A stretch of 64,000 nt of DNA. Source: Lysinibacillus_B sp031181585 (lineage in GTDB: Bacteria; Bacillota; Bacilli; Bacillales_A; Planococcaceae). A program made the position numbers and the translations under genes. The stretch is from NCBI RefSeq assembly GCF_047301505.1, contig NZ_CP154840.1:558001-622000 (forward strand), in the 5' to 3' direction. Each line of letters opens with the position of its first letter. The first letter of the stretch is position 1. Below are positions 8,572 to 16,730 of this stretch, in pieces. The notes beneath the pieces were generated by a model. The model worked only from the letters and a program-made list of their open reading frames with translations, made no database searches and was not told the DNA's origin.

Positions 8572-8606
8572 CCGTTCCCAGAGAGTTATTAAGGGAGCGG
8601 TTTTTT
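8572..8606 (+). terminator. Terminator after csrA
   Basis: 8-bp GC-rich stem (8572-8579 with 8593-8600), 13-base loop, then six T. It isolates hag expression from the fliW-csrA transcript. Confidence 0.82.
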
Positions 8607-8668
8607 AGGGCAGGAATGCAGTAAGTATTAAGTATAAGAAAAAATATAAAAAATTAGAGAAAAACTAT

Positions 8669-8694
8669 TAAATAATAAAAACAAGTTACGATAT
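8669..8694 (+). promoter_or_regulatory. SigD promoter of hag
   Basis: -35 TAAA (8669-8672), 14-bp spacer, -10 TACGATAT (8687-8694), ten of twelve consensus bases. It leaves a leader of about 80 bases that contains the CsrA sites. Confidence 0.78.
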
Positions 8695-8731
8695 ATAAAG
8701 TGTAAGGCAGAGGAAAACTTTGCTAAGCTTT

Positions 8732-8775
8732 CCCACAAGGACGTGGGTCATAAATAAACAATTCAAGGAGGAATT
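8732..8775 (+). promoter_or_regulatory. CsrA-binding leader of hag: two GGA-loop hairpins
   Basis: Site 1: stem 8732-8736 with 8743-8747, loop AAGGAC; the core ACAAGGACGT closely matches the CsrA consensus. Site 2: stem 8760-8764 with 8771-8775, loop AAGGAG, which is the ribosome site itself. The two GGA triplets are 28 bases apart, suited to one CsrA dimer. Blocking site 2 would shut off flagellin translation. Confidence 0.85.
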
Positions 8776-8780
8776 CTATC

Positions 8781-9593
8781 ATGAGAATTCAACACAACAT
8801 TTCAGCTTTAAACACACACCGTAACCTATCTTTCAACAACACTCAAGCTTCTAAAAACCTTGAGAAATTATCTTCAGGTTACAAAATCAACCGTGCTGGC
8901 GATGACGCTGCTGGTTTAGCAATCTCTGAAAAAATGCGCGGACAAATCCGTGGTCTTGACATGGCTACTAAAAACGCTCAAGACTCAATCTCTTTAATCC
9001 AAACTGCTGAGGGTGCTCTTAACGAAACTCACGCAATCTTACAACGTATGCGTGAATTAGCAGTACAATCTTCAAATGATACAAACGTAACTTCTGATCG
9101 TGAAGCACTTCAAAAAGAAGTTAATGCATTATCTGAAGAAATTACTCGTATCGCTAAAGATACTGAATTCAATACGCAAAAATTATTAAGCGGTGGATTC
9201 CAAGATAAAGTTTTCCATATCGGTGCTAACCAGTCTCAATCTATTGAACTTTCGATTGATGATATGACTGCTGGAACATTAGGTGTGTCAAAAGTAAGTA
9301 TCTCTTCACAAGCAAATGCTGATGAAGCAATCACAACTATTAACAAAGCTTTATCAACAGTATCTACGCAACGTTCTGCACTTGGTGCGGTTCAAAACCG
9401 TCTAGAACATACAATTAACAACTTAGGTGCAACATCAGAAAACTTAACAGCTGCTGAATCACGTATCCGTGATACTGACATGGCGAAAGAAATGATGGGC
9501 TTCACTAAGAATAATATCTTAATGCAAGCAGCACAGTCTATGTTAGCTCAAGCTAACCAACAGCCACAAGGCGTACTTCAATTATTAGGTTAA
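8781..9593 (+). CDS. hag: Flagellin
   Basis: 270 residues. The N-terminal D0/D1 begins MRIQHNISALNTHRNL and includes LEKLSSGYKINRAGDDAAGLAISEKMRGQ. The C-terminal D1/D0 has LGAVQNRLEHTINNL and ends ANQQPQGVLQLLG. The middle is very short, so the filament surface is minimal, and Ser/Thr residues around 140-200 are possible sites for the pseudaminic acid made by the neighbouring operon (inference). Codon choice is strongly biased, as expected for the most abundant protein. Ribosome site AAGGAGGA lies in a CsrA hairpin. Confidence 0.98.
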   Translation: MRIQHNISALNTHRNLSFNNTQASKNLEKLSSGYKINRAGDDAAGLAISEKMRGQIRGLDMATKNAQDSISLIQTAEGALNETHAILQRMRELAVQSSNDTNVTSDREALQKEVNALSEEITRIAKDTEFNTQKLLSGGFQDKVFHIGANQSQSIELSIDDMTAGTLGVSKVSISSQANADEAITTINKALSTVSTQRSALGAVQNRLEHTINNLGATSENLTAAESRIRDTDMAKEMMGFTKNNILMQAAQSMLAQANQQPQGVLQLLG

Positions 9594-9607
9594 TTAATAA
9601 AAGTAAT

Positions 9608-9640
9608 AATAAACCCCCTCATTAATGAGGGGGTTTATTT
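9608..9640 (+). terminator. Strong terminator after hag
   Basis: Perfect 16-bp palindromic stem (9608-9623 with 9624-9639), containing five C/G pairs in a row and flanked by A- and T-rich ends. Symmetric, so it may work in both directions. Confidence 0.88.
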
Positions 9641-9664
9641 AATTTAAATATAATAGGTCGATAT
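9639..9664 (+). promoter_or_regulatory. Possible SigD promoter before the first maf gene
   Basis: TTAA (9639-9642), 14-bp spacer, GTCGATAT (9657-9664), ten of twelve consensus bases. Doubt comes from its position: the start would fall within the ribosome site of the next gene (ATG at 9684), leaving a very short leader. Confidence 0.38.
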
Positions 9665-9683
9665 AAAAGGAGAGGTGAGTAGT

Positions 9684-11375
9684 ATGAGTTATGAAATTGA
9701 GTATATACAAGCTAAAAGTGGTGAACCAATCGTAAAAGTAAACAGCTATCTTTTACATAGTAAATACGATCCTATTAAGGAAGCACAGCGTATATGCCAA
9801 AAAGAATATACGGAAAACTATGTACATATTGTATTTGGCTATGGTATGGGATATATTGTAGAAGAATTAAAAAAGAGTATGAAAAATGAAGAAGCAATAA
9901 TAGTAGTCGATCCTTTAAAAGATGAATTAAATATAATAGATGAAAAAGTAGTATCTACTAAAGATATTAGTATATTTAAAGAACAATTAGAGAATACATT
10001 AGAACATTACAGCAGAGAAGTAAAAGTTATATGTAGTCCAAACTATGAAAAAATTGCTATGGAAAGCTATAAATCAATTTTACAAATTGTAAAAGATATT
10101 CAAATGTCTAACGTTGTATATGACAATACTATTCAACTTTGGAGCGAGAAGTGGCAAGAAAATAGTATTCACAATCTTACTTTATTAGCTAAAGATCAGC
10201 CGCTAACAGCATTATATGAATTGACAAATAAGCCAATAATAATAGCTTCGGGAGGACCTTCATTAAATAAGCAACTTCCATTATTAAATGATATTAGAGA
10301 TAATATTATCTTAATTGCTGCTGGCTCAACCATTAATTCATTAATAAAAAATGAGATTATACCTGATTATGTTGTCAGTATAGATGGAGGAGAAGCTAAC
10401 TACAAACATTTTAAAGATGTAGAAAGTAACGGTACTAGGTTAATTTATGGGGTAAGTAGTCACTATAAAATTCAGCAGGAATGGAAAAATGAGCGCTTTA
10501 TTTTTGCAGGTATAGAAGATCGTGATTTGCAACATAAGGTAAAGAAAAAATATAAAGTAGATCTACCATTAGTTGCGGGTGGTGGCAGCGTAGCTAATTA
10601 CTGTTATTCGATAGCTGCAAAAATGACAACAGGGCCAATTGCATTTATTGGTCAAGACTTAGCTTACACTAATTTACAAAGTCATGCGCTGGGTAATAGA
10701 GCTAGTAAGGGTCTAACTAAAGAATACTTACTAAAGAGAAATGCATTTATAACAACTGATTATCAAGGTAAAGAGGTATACTCTGATTATGCGTTTTATT
10801 CTATGAAGGAAAGTTTCGAGCATTTAGCACGGAATAATCCTCATCAGCCAGGTGTCTATAATTGTACTGAAGGTGGTATTCCGATGAAGGGGATTGAGAA
10901 TTATCCATTCAGAAAATTTATTAATGAATTTATTATTCCTGAAAATACATACATTCACGAAATCAATTCTTTTCCTCAAGTGAATTGGCAAGATATTCGA
11001 TCGGAGTTAACAAATGAAACGAAGCTTTATTCAGTTTTGGAAGAGGCTTGCTTTAATTTAGTATTGAATATTAAGCGAGATTTCCATAAAAAGTATTTTT
11101 CGCCTGAAACCCTAAAAAAATTAAAACGCACAGATGCCCAATTAAAAGAAATAATAGAAAATGAATTAATGATTCAATCTATTATGGAGCCTCTGATTAA
11201 ACAAGTATTAACAAAATATAAAGGTAATAGCCAGGAAAGTGAGATAGCAAAATTTGAACGTGTATATCAACAAAATATAACGTGGTATGGCGGTTTACAA
11301 GAAATTATGAAAAAAATGAGTAAATTCACAAAAAGTGCCATTAAGCTAGGAGATGAGAGTATATGCAAGAACTAG
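9684..11375 (+). CDS. Maf-type motility-associated glycosyltransferase 1 (MAF_flag10/DUF115)
   Basis: 563 residues. The N-terminal part has VKVNSYLLHSKYDPIKEAQR, followed by a Rossmann-like FGYGMGYI; the central DUF115 region has IIIASGGPSLNKQLPLL, then PDYVVSIDGGEA and GGGSVANYCYSIA, then AFIGQDLAYT. Maf proteins transfer nonulosonic acids from CMP to flagellin Ser/Thr before export in Campylobacter, Clostridium and Geobacillus. Lying between hag and a pse operon fits this. The ATG at 9684 is preferred over the GTG at 9675, which lies in the ribosome site. Overlaps the next gene by 13 bases. AT-rich codons differ from flanking housekeeping genes. Confidence 0.85.
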   Translation: MSYEIEYIQAKSGEPIVKVNSYLLHSKYDPIKEAQRICQKEYTENYVHIVFGYGMGYIVEELKKSMKNEEAIIVVDPLKDELNIIDEKVVSTKDISIFKEQLENTLEHYSREVKVICSPNYEKIAMESYKSILQIVKDIQMSNVVYDNTIQLWSEKWQENSIHNLTLLAKDQPLTALYELTNKPIIIASGGPSLNKQLPLLNDIRDNIILIAAGSTINSLIKNEIIPDYVVSIDGGEANYKHFKDVESNGTRLIYGVSSHYKIQQEWKNERFIFAGIEDRDLQHKVKKKYKVDLPLVAGGGSVANYCYSIAAKMTTGPIAFIGQDLAYTNLQSHALGNRASKGLTKEYLLKRNAFITTDYQGKEVYSDYAFYSMKESFEHLARNNPHQPGVYNCTEGGIPMKGIENYPFRKFINEFIIPENTYIHEINSFPQVNWQDIRSELTNETKLYSVLEEACFNLVLNIKRDFHKKYFSPETLKKLKRTDAQLKEIIENELMIQSIMEPLIKQVLTKYKGNSQESEIAKFERVYQQNITWYGGLQEIMKKMSKFTKSAIKLGDESICKN

Positions 11376-11707
11376 TAGAAGTAGTTGACTCGTATAATGA
11401 ATATATTAATAATTTATCTGACGGTTTAGTTACTGTCGTTGAACAACTACGCAATGAAAACTTTTCTGAAGCGTTAATTAATATTAAAAACTTTTCTGAA
11501 GGTATCGTATGGTTAAGTCAAGCAGGAAAATTAATTAATCAAAATAACGGTTATGCAAGTATTGATGTTAATCAGATAACAGACTTTCTTTTAGAAATAA
11601 ATGAGGGTTTAGAAATGCAAGACTATGTATTAGTCGCAGATATTTTTGAATACGAGCTTATACCATTTTGTGAGGCAATAGAAGAAGCCAAGGTATCTGT
11701 GGAATAA
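11363..11707 (+). CDS. Small acidic helical protein between the two maf genes
   Basis: 114 residues, acidic, apparently all helical (SYNEYINNLSDGLVTVVEQL; FSEALINIKNFSEGIVWL; DFLLEINEGLEMQDYVLVADIFEYELIPF). Not a domain I recognise. Size and helical pattern recall flagellar chaperones such as FliS/FliT/FlgN, and the start and stop overlap both maf genes (13 bases and 1 base), so it is probably translated in concert with them and may be a partner or chaperone of the glycosyltransferases. That role is inference. AGGAGATGAGAG lies before the ATG. Confidence 0.65.
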   Translation: MQELVEVVDSYNEYINNLSDGLVTVVEQLRNENFSEALINIKNFSEGIVWLSQAGKLINQNNGYASIDVNQITDFLLEINEGLEMQDYVLVADIFEYELIPFCEAIEEAKVSVE

Positions 11708-12876
11708 TGCAATTCGATGTTATAAAGGCAATTGATGGGCAAAAAACATTAAAAGTCAATGATATTTTCTTATATAGTAAATATAAGCCAATACAAGACG
11801 CTGAAAGATGGATAGATAAGGAATTTGATGATTCAGCCGATAGTTATATTTTGATAGGTTTAGGGCTAGGCTATCATTTGTCGTACTTAGCAACAAAAAC
11901 AAGGAAAAATATTTATGTACTATACTTCGATAAGAATGAACTAGCTATTGCCGAAGAAAATATTCCTCTCTACGCATCACATATTCATATAGTTAGCCAC
12001 TTGTCTGATTTGCATATTAATAAAAAGATGCAGGTATTAATCCATCATGCTTGGGTTCAAATCATGAAGTCTAATACAAAGGTATATGAAATATTAGATA
12101 CGATGAAACGTAATCAAATTTCTTTTAAAAAATTTAGCGGAAAAATGTTCTTAAATGCTTCGGAGAATTTAAAGAACTATATACCAAATTACTACCCTGA
12201 AAAACAATCAAAAACTGCTTGTTTAGTTTCATCAGGCCCTTCTCTAAATGAAACAATTCATTGGTTAGAAAACAATAAAGATATTGAAATATTCGTTGTT
12301 GGTTCTGCATTGAAGGTGCTGTTAAGTAATGGGGTAATACCAGATGCTGTTGTTTTAACTGACGCTCAAGATAGTATCAAAAAACAATTAGAGGGAACTA
12401 ACTATAAAGGAACTTTGTATTATTTACTTACAGCAAGTGCTGAGGCGGTTAAATCTCATCTCGGACCAAAATATTTATTGTGTCAAGAAGGATATACACT
12501 CGCAGAAGAAGCAGCTGATAAATTTAATCTTCCTAAATTAACTACAGGTGGTTCTGTTGCTACGACAGCTTTCAGTTTAATTGAATATATGGGCTATGAA
12601 AATATTGTACTATTCGGCCAAGACTTAGGTTTTACTGGTAATGATACACATGTAATAGGCTCAACTTCTGGAAAAAAAGTCCAAACAGATTTTAATGTTC
12701 TAGCTAATGATGGTTCTTATATTAATACCCAGCCCAATTTACAAGTTTATTTGCGGTGGTTTAATGAACAGTGTATTAATACTAAAATGAATGTTTATAA
12801 CACAGCAGTAAAAGGCGCTCAAATACAAAATGTACCTTTAATAAATAAAGATGAATTTGAAAAATTAAAGGCTTAA
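11707..12876 (+). CDS. Maf-type motility-associated glycosyltransferase 2
   Basis: 389 residues, a shorter paralogue of the first Maf protein. Matching landmarks in the same order: LKVNDIFLYSKYKPIQDAER, GLGLGYHLSYLA, CLVSSGPSLNET, PDAVVLTDAQDS, TTGGSVATTAFSLI and VLFGQDLGFTGNDTH. It lacks the about 170-residue C-terminal extension of Maf1. Two Maf proteins beside one flagellin could divide labour, for example by different acceptor sites. The ATG shares one base with the previous TAA. Confidence 0.84.
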   Translation: MQFDVIKAIDGQKTLKVNDIFLYSKYKPIQDAERWIDKEFDDSADSYILIGLGLGYHLSYLATKTRKNIYVLYFDKNELAIAEENIPLYASHIHIVSHLSDLHINKKMQVLIHHAWVQIMKSNTKVYEILDTMKRNQISFKKFSGKMFLNASENLKNYIPNYYPEKQSKTACLVSSGPSLNETIHWLENNKDIEIFVVGSALKVLLSNGVIPDAVVLTDAQDSIKKQLEGTNYKGTLYYLLTASAEAVKSHLGPKYLLCQEGYTLAEEAADKFNLPKLTTGGSVATTAFSLIEYMGYENIVLFGQDLGFTGNDTHVIGSTSGKKVQTDFNVLANDGSYINTQPNLQVYLRWFNEQCINTKMNVYNTAVKGAQIQNVPLINKDEFEKLKA

Positions 12877-12899
12877 AGTCATTTGCTTTAAGCCTTTAA
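12865..12899 (+). terminator. Hairpin after maf2
   Basis: Perfect 14-bp stem (12865-12878 with 12886-12899) that includes the maf2 stop codon, seven-base loop. The T-run is weak, so efficiency is uncertain. Confidence 0.5.
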
Positions 12900-12904
12900 A
12901 CATG

Positions 12905-12932
12905 TAATTTTAAGTAGATCGTCCGATATAAT
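12905..12932 (+). promoter_or_regulatory. Promoter region of the pse operon, SigD-like
   Basis: TCCGATAT (12922-12929) matches seven of eight SigD -10 bases; the best -35 is TAAT at 12905-12908, with a short 13-bp spacer. A SigA -10 TATAAT (12927-12932) overlaps it but has no good -35. Which sigma factor is used cannot be decided by eye. Confidence 0.45.
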
Positions 12933-12963
12933 AGTTATAGATATATTAGTTAGGAGAACAACT

Positions 12964-13932
12964 ATGAGTATGTTAAAAGATAAAGTAGTATTAGTTACAG
13001 GCGGTACAGGATCATTCGGGAAAAAATTTATTAATAAGGCATTAACTTTAGGTGTGAAGAAAATCATTGTTTTTAGTCGCGATGAGCTTAAACAATATGA
13101 AATGAAGCAAGAGTTTCAAGATGAACGTATTCGATTCTTCATCGGTGATGTGCGGGATAAAGATCGATTATATCGTGCTTTTGATGGGGTAGATATTGTC
13201 ATTCATGCGGCAGCGATGAAGCATGTAGATGCTTGTGAGTACAATCCGTTTGAAGCGGTGAAAACGAACATTCATGGTGCGCAAAATATTATTGAAGCAG
13301 CGATTGACCGTGGAGTAGAACAGGTAATTGCGCTTTCAACAGATAAGGCTTGTTCACCAGTAAACTTATATGGTGCAACCAAACTAGCATCAGATAAATT
13401 ATTTGTTGCGGCTAATGCCTATGTAGGTGAAAAGAAAACTAGGTTTGCCGTAGTACGCTATGGTAATGTGGTAGGAAGTCGTGGCAGTGTTGTTCCTTTT
13501 TTTAAAAAGATTAAGCATACAGGCCGCGTGCCAATTACAGACGAGCGTATGACACGCTTTTGGATTACGTTAGAGCAAGGTGTGCAGTTTGTACTTGACA
13601 ATTTAGAGCGTATGCAGGGAGGAGAAATTTTTGTTCCTAAAATTCCAAGTATGAATATTATGGATTTAGCTAAAGCAATTGCGCCTGACTGTGAGATTGA
13701 AATTGTAGGTATTCGACCAGGAGAAAAATTGCATGAAGCGATGATTACTGAAGACGATGCGCGGCATACTTTAGAATTTGATAACTACTATGCAATTTTA
13801 CCTGAATTATCTTGGTGGAAACGTGAAAATTCAAAAGGGACAAAGCTACCGGAAGACTTTTCATATGTAAGCAATTTAAACACACAGTGGATTAGTATAG
13901 AAGAATTAAAAGTACTAGTAGAAAAAATATAG
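12964..13932 (+). CDS. pseB: UDP-N-acetylglucosamine 4,6-dehydratase (5-inverting), PseB
   Basis: 322 residues, extended SDR fold. N-terminal VTGGTGSFGKKFINKAL binds NADP; GDVRDKDRLYRAF and IHAAAMKHVDACEYNP are family signatures. The catalytic set is the TDK of ALSTDKACSP and the Tyr-Lys of LYGATKLASDK, which is the PseB/FlaA1 arrangement. It makes UDP-4-keto-6-deoxy-AltNAc, the first step to pseudaminic acid. First gene of an eight-gene operon ending with pseC. Good AGGAG before the ATG. Confidence 0.93.
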   Translation: MSMLKDKVVLVTGGTGSFGKKFINKALTLGVKKIIVFSRDELKQYEMKQEFQDERIRFFIGDVRDKDRLYRAFDGVDIVIHAAAMKHVDACEYNPFEAVKTNIHGAQNIIEAAIDRGVEQVIALSTDKACSPVNLYGATKLASDKLFVAANAYVGEKKTRFAVVRYGNVVGSRGSVVPFFKKIKHTGRVPITDERMTRFWITLEQGVQFVLDNLERMQGGEIFVPKIPSMNIMDLAKAIAPDCEIEIVGIRPGEKLHEAMITEDDARHTLEFDNYYAILPELSWWKRENSKGTKLPEDFSYVSNLNTQWISIEELKVLVEKI

Positions 13933-14002
13933 CTTATTAGGGGTAAATTTATTTTTATAAATATCACGATAAAGATGTATTTGTTAAACGGGGGAAGATA
14001 AA

Positions 14003-14467
14003 TTGCATACAATTGGTAGGTATTTTGAAGAGTTCGAAACCGGGGAAGTGATAGAGCATCCATTGTCTAAAACGATTTTTGAAAGTGATAACAATTTTTT
14101 TTCATTATTAACAATGAATCATCATCCGGTTCATACAAATATGGATTATGCGGCAACAAAGCAACATGGTGAAATACTAGTCGTGGGCACGTTAGTATTT
14201 AGTTTAGCAGTGGGCATGACTGTTCCAGAAATTAGTGGAAAAGCAGTTGCAAATTTAGAATATAAAGAAGTGAGGCACATTAATCCGGTATATATCGGTG
14301 ATACAATATATGTAAGAAGTGAAATATTGGATAAAATTCCTTCTAAGACTAAGAATGATAGAGGAGTTATAACGGTTAACACTATTGCTTACAATCAAAA
14401 AAGATTACCGGTGCTTAGTTTCGTTAGAAATGTACTAATTTATAAACGTGAGGCATTACATGAATAA
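14003..14467 (+). CDS. MaoC-family hydratase in the pse operon
   Basis: 154 residues, single hot-dog domain. TTG start at 14003 after GGGGGAAG; no better start is available. The hydratase-2 motif is LLTMNHHPVHTNMDYA: the usual catalytic Asp is Asn39 while His44 is kept at the normal five-residue distance. Related MaoC proteins with HPxH motifs pair with CitE-like lyases in C5-dicarboxyl-CoA metabolism (RipB/RipC, Rv2499c/Rv2498c). It overlaps the CitE-like gene by 8 bases. A standard pseudaminic acid pathway has no hydratase, so it probably prepares or modifies an acyl-CoA donor (inference). Confidence 0.78.
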   Translation: MHTIGRYFEEFETGEVIEHPLSKTIFESDNNFFSLLTMNHHPVHTNMDYAATKQHGEILVVGTLVFSLAVGMTVPEISGKAVANLEYKEVRHINPVYIGDTIYVRSEILDKIPSKTKNDRGVITVNTIAYNQKRLPVLSFVRNVLIYKREALHE

Positions 14468-15344
14468 ACTAAAATTGACACGGAGCTTTTTGTATGTTCC
14501 AGCATACATTGAGAGTTACATTGATTCAGCATTGGCATCAGACACAGATGTAATTATATTAGATTTAGAAGATTCTGTACCGTTTTTTAAAAAAGAAAAG
14601 GCACGTAAAAATATATTAAATAATTTACTGAAGTTAAGCTTATTTAAAGGCCAAATTATTGTAAGAATAAATAACCTTGAAAATGAAACTGAAGTAAAAA
14701 AAGATTTGAATTATTTAAAAGATTTACAGTTTGAAGGAATTATGCTACCAAAAATAAACGTTATTGAGGATTTAGAAAAATACGATGCATTAATTTCAGA
14801 AATGTTAAATAAAGAAGATTTGTATTATATTCCATTGATTGAAACAGCCTTGTCTATGATTCATTTAGATAGCATTACGAAATTTTCCAAGGTTGAAGGA
14901 TTAGCATTTGGTGGAGAAGATTATATTACTGATTTACAAGGAAAACATGGTAAAACAACAATTTTGTTTGACTATGCCAGAATTCAAATTGTTATTGCAG
15001 CAAAAGCCTATCAAAAAATAGCAATAGATACACCTTTTCTAGCATTAGATGAGCACATAGAGTTTGTTGAATCTGTCAAAAAAGCTAGTGAATTAGGCTT
15101 CGATGGTAAACAATGTATACACCCTAGTCAGATTCACCGTGTTAATGAAATTTTGACACCTCATGAGGATGAGTATCATCAAGCGGTAAAAATTGTTTCT
15201 AAAATTAACGAAGCAGAAGAAAAAGGCAAAGGTGTTGCTATTTTTAATGGGAAAATGATAGGACCGCCAATGGTTAAACGTGCAAAAAAATTAATTACTA
15301 TTTATGAAAAAATAAAAGAAAAATCAAGGTATGGAAGTGAATAA
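14460..15344 (+). CDS. CitE/HpcH-family CoA-ester lyase in the pse operon
   Basis: 294 residues. Family pattern: RSFLYVPAYIES at the N-terminus, IILDLEDSVP (Mg-binding acidic pair), VRINN, IMLPKI, IPLIETALSM, FGGEDYITDLQ and KQCIHPSQI. This is the (S)-malyl/beta-methylmalyl/citramalyl-CoA lyase group, which cleaves or joins 3-hydroxy-acyl-CoA dicarboxylates. ATG at 14460; the in-frame GTG at 14448 lies deeper in the MaoC gene. The pair MaoC-CitE is translationally coupled, and the next gene is an acyltransferase. A role in making an unusual acyl-CoA for the sugar is my inference. Confidence 0.82.
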   Translation: MNKLKLTRSFLYVPAYIESYIDSALASDTDVIILDLEDSVPFFKKEKARKNILNNLLKLSLFKGQIIVRINNLENETEVKKDLNYLKDLQFEGIMLPKINVIEDLEKYDALISEMLNKEDLYYIPLIETALSMIHLDSITKFSKVEGLAFGGEDYITDLQGKHGKTTILFDYARIQIVIAAKAYQKIAIDTPFLALDEHIEFVESVKKASELGFDGKQCIHPSQIHRVNEILTPHEDEYHQAVKIVSKINEAEEKGKGVAIFNGKMIGPPMVKRAKKLITIYEKIKEKSRYGSE

Positions 15345-15346
15345 TA

Positions 15347-15997
15347 ATGAAAGAGATAATCCTCCTAGGTGGTAGAGGTAACGGAACTGTCATTGCTTCA
15401 GTAATTGAAGATATTAACAAAGTTAAACCGACATATAAGATTATTGGTTTTTTAAATGATAATGAAGAAATTGGCTCATATATTAATGACTATCCTGTGT
15501 TAGGCAAAATAAGCAAAGAAGAATGCGAAAAATATCCAAATGCCTACTTTATTTATAGTTTAATTAGTGTAGGGAAGGCTCCAAAAAGAATAGAAAAATT
15601 AAAAGCTTTAGCGATTCCTTCTGAAAAATGGATTAATATCTATCATCCAAGTGTTGTAATTGGAAGTCATTGCAAAATTGGTAAAGGCGTTATCTTAATG
15701 CCGAATGTCATAATAAGTCCCAACGCGAGCATTGGCGACTTTACACAAATTTATGGAAATTCTATTGTAGGACACGATACAAAAATTGGTAATTACTGTT
15801 TTATTTCCAATTCTTCGAGTATTGGAAGCTTTATAGATGCTGGTGAGGGTGTTCATATAGGAAGTAACTCTACGATTCGAGAAAGAGCAAAACTAGGGGA
15901 TTACTCTTTAATAGGAATGGGTTCAATTGTTTTACAGGATACAGAACCATATTCTAAAAATGTAGGTGTGCCTTCTAAAAATATAGGGAGAATCTAA
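15347..15997 (+). CDS. PglD/NeuD-type sugar O/N-acyltransferase
   Basis: 216 residues in two parts. The N-terminal Rossmann-like PglD_N domain has IILLGGRGNGTVIASVIEDI. From about residue 100 comes a left-handed beta-helix with hexapeptide repeats (VVIGSHCKIGKGVILMPNV...IGDFTQIYGNSIVGHDTKIGNYCFIS), with the catalytic His in VGHDTKIG. Such enzymes acylate 4-amino sugars (PglD) or sialic acids (NeuD). No GNAT-type PseH is present in the operon, so this protein is the best candidate for acylating the 4-amino group of the PseC product. It starts 2 bases after the CitE-like gene. Confidence 0.82.
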   Translation: MKEIILLGGRGNGTVIASVIEDINKVKPTYKIIGFLNDNEEIGSYINDYPVLGKISKEECEKYPNAYFIYSLISVGKAPKRIEKLKALAIPSEKWINIYHPSVVIGSHCKIGKGVILMPNVIISPNASIGDFTQIYGNSIVGHDTKIGNYCFISNSSSIGSFIDAGEGVHIGSNSTIRERAKLGDYSLIGMGSIVLQDTEPYSKNVGVPSKNIGRI

Positions 15998-15998
15998 T

Positions 15999-16718
15999 AT
16001 GAATACTGGTGTTATTATTCAAGCACGCATGGGTTCTACAAGACTCCCAGGAAAAGTTATGAAAAAACTTGCTGGTAAAGAGGTTTTGTGGCATGTAGTT
16101 GACAGATTAAAGAGAAGTAAGCATTTAAATCAAATTATAGTAGCAACTACTACGAATGTAATGGATGACCGAATCGTAGAATTTTGTAATGAAAACAATA
16201 TTTTGTATTATAGGGGCGATGAAAAGGATGTTTTAAAGCGTTATTATGAGGCGGCTAAATATTACAAATTAGATATTGGAGTACGTGTTACCTCAGATTG
16301 CCCCTTAATACATCCGATTGTAGTTGATACTTTAATTGAAGAGTTAAGCAATAAACATTTAGATTATGTTACTAACTCTTTTAAGAGTACATTTGCTAGA
16401 GGGTTAGAATGTTCAGCATTTACATTTGAAGCTTTAGAAAAATGTTTTTTAGAGGCAACATTGGAACCTCATCGTGAGCATGTTGTTCTCTATATTAGAG
16501 AAAATTTAAATTTATTCCGCACCGAAGGCATTGAAAACCATACGAATGAAAGTAATTATAGAGTAACTTTAGATGAAGAAGCGGATTATACTTTACTTAA
16601 TATGATTTATAATAACTTGTATGAAGAAGGCCAAATAATCCCTATCGATAACGCTTTAAAATATATATTACAAAATGATTTATTTCATATTAATAATCAG
16701 GTAAAACAGAAAAGCTAG
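15999..16718 (+). CDS. pseF: Cytidylyltransferase, PseF/SpsF family
   Basis: 239 residues. NTP-transfer signature at the N-terminus, VIIQARMGSTRLPGKVMKKLAGK, then IIVATTTNVMDDRIVEF, GDEKDVLKRYYEAA and VRVTSDCPLIHP, followed by a C-terminal YRVTLDEEADYTLL. SpsF-like transferases activate nonulosonic acids with CTP; here it should make CMP-pseudaminic acid, the Maf substrate. Only 1 base separates it from the acyltransferase gene. Confidence 0.85.
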   Translation: MNTGVIIQARMGSTRLPGKVMKKLAGKEVLWHVVDRLKRSKHLNQIIVATTTNVMDDRIVEFCNENNILYYRGDEKDVLKRYYEAAKYYKLDIGVRVTSDCPLIHPIVVDTLIEELSNKHLDYVTNSFKSTFARGLECSAFTFEALEKCFLEATLEPHREHVVLYIRENLNLFRTEGIENHTNESNYRVTLDEEADYTLLNMIYNNLYEEGQIIPIDNALKYILQNDLFHINNQVKQKS

Positions 16719-16730
16719 AGGTAGTAAATT

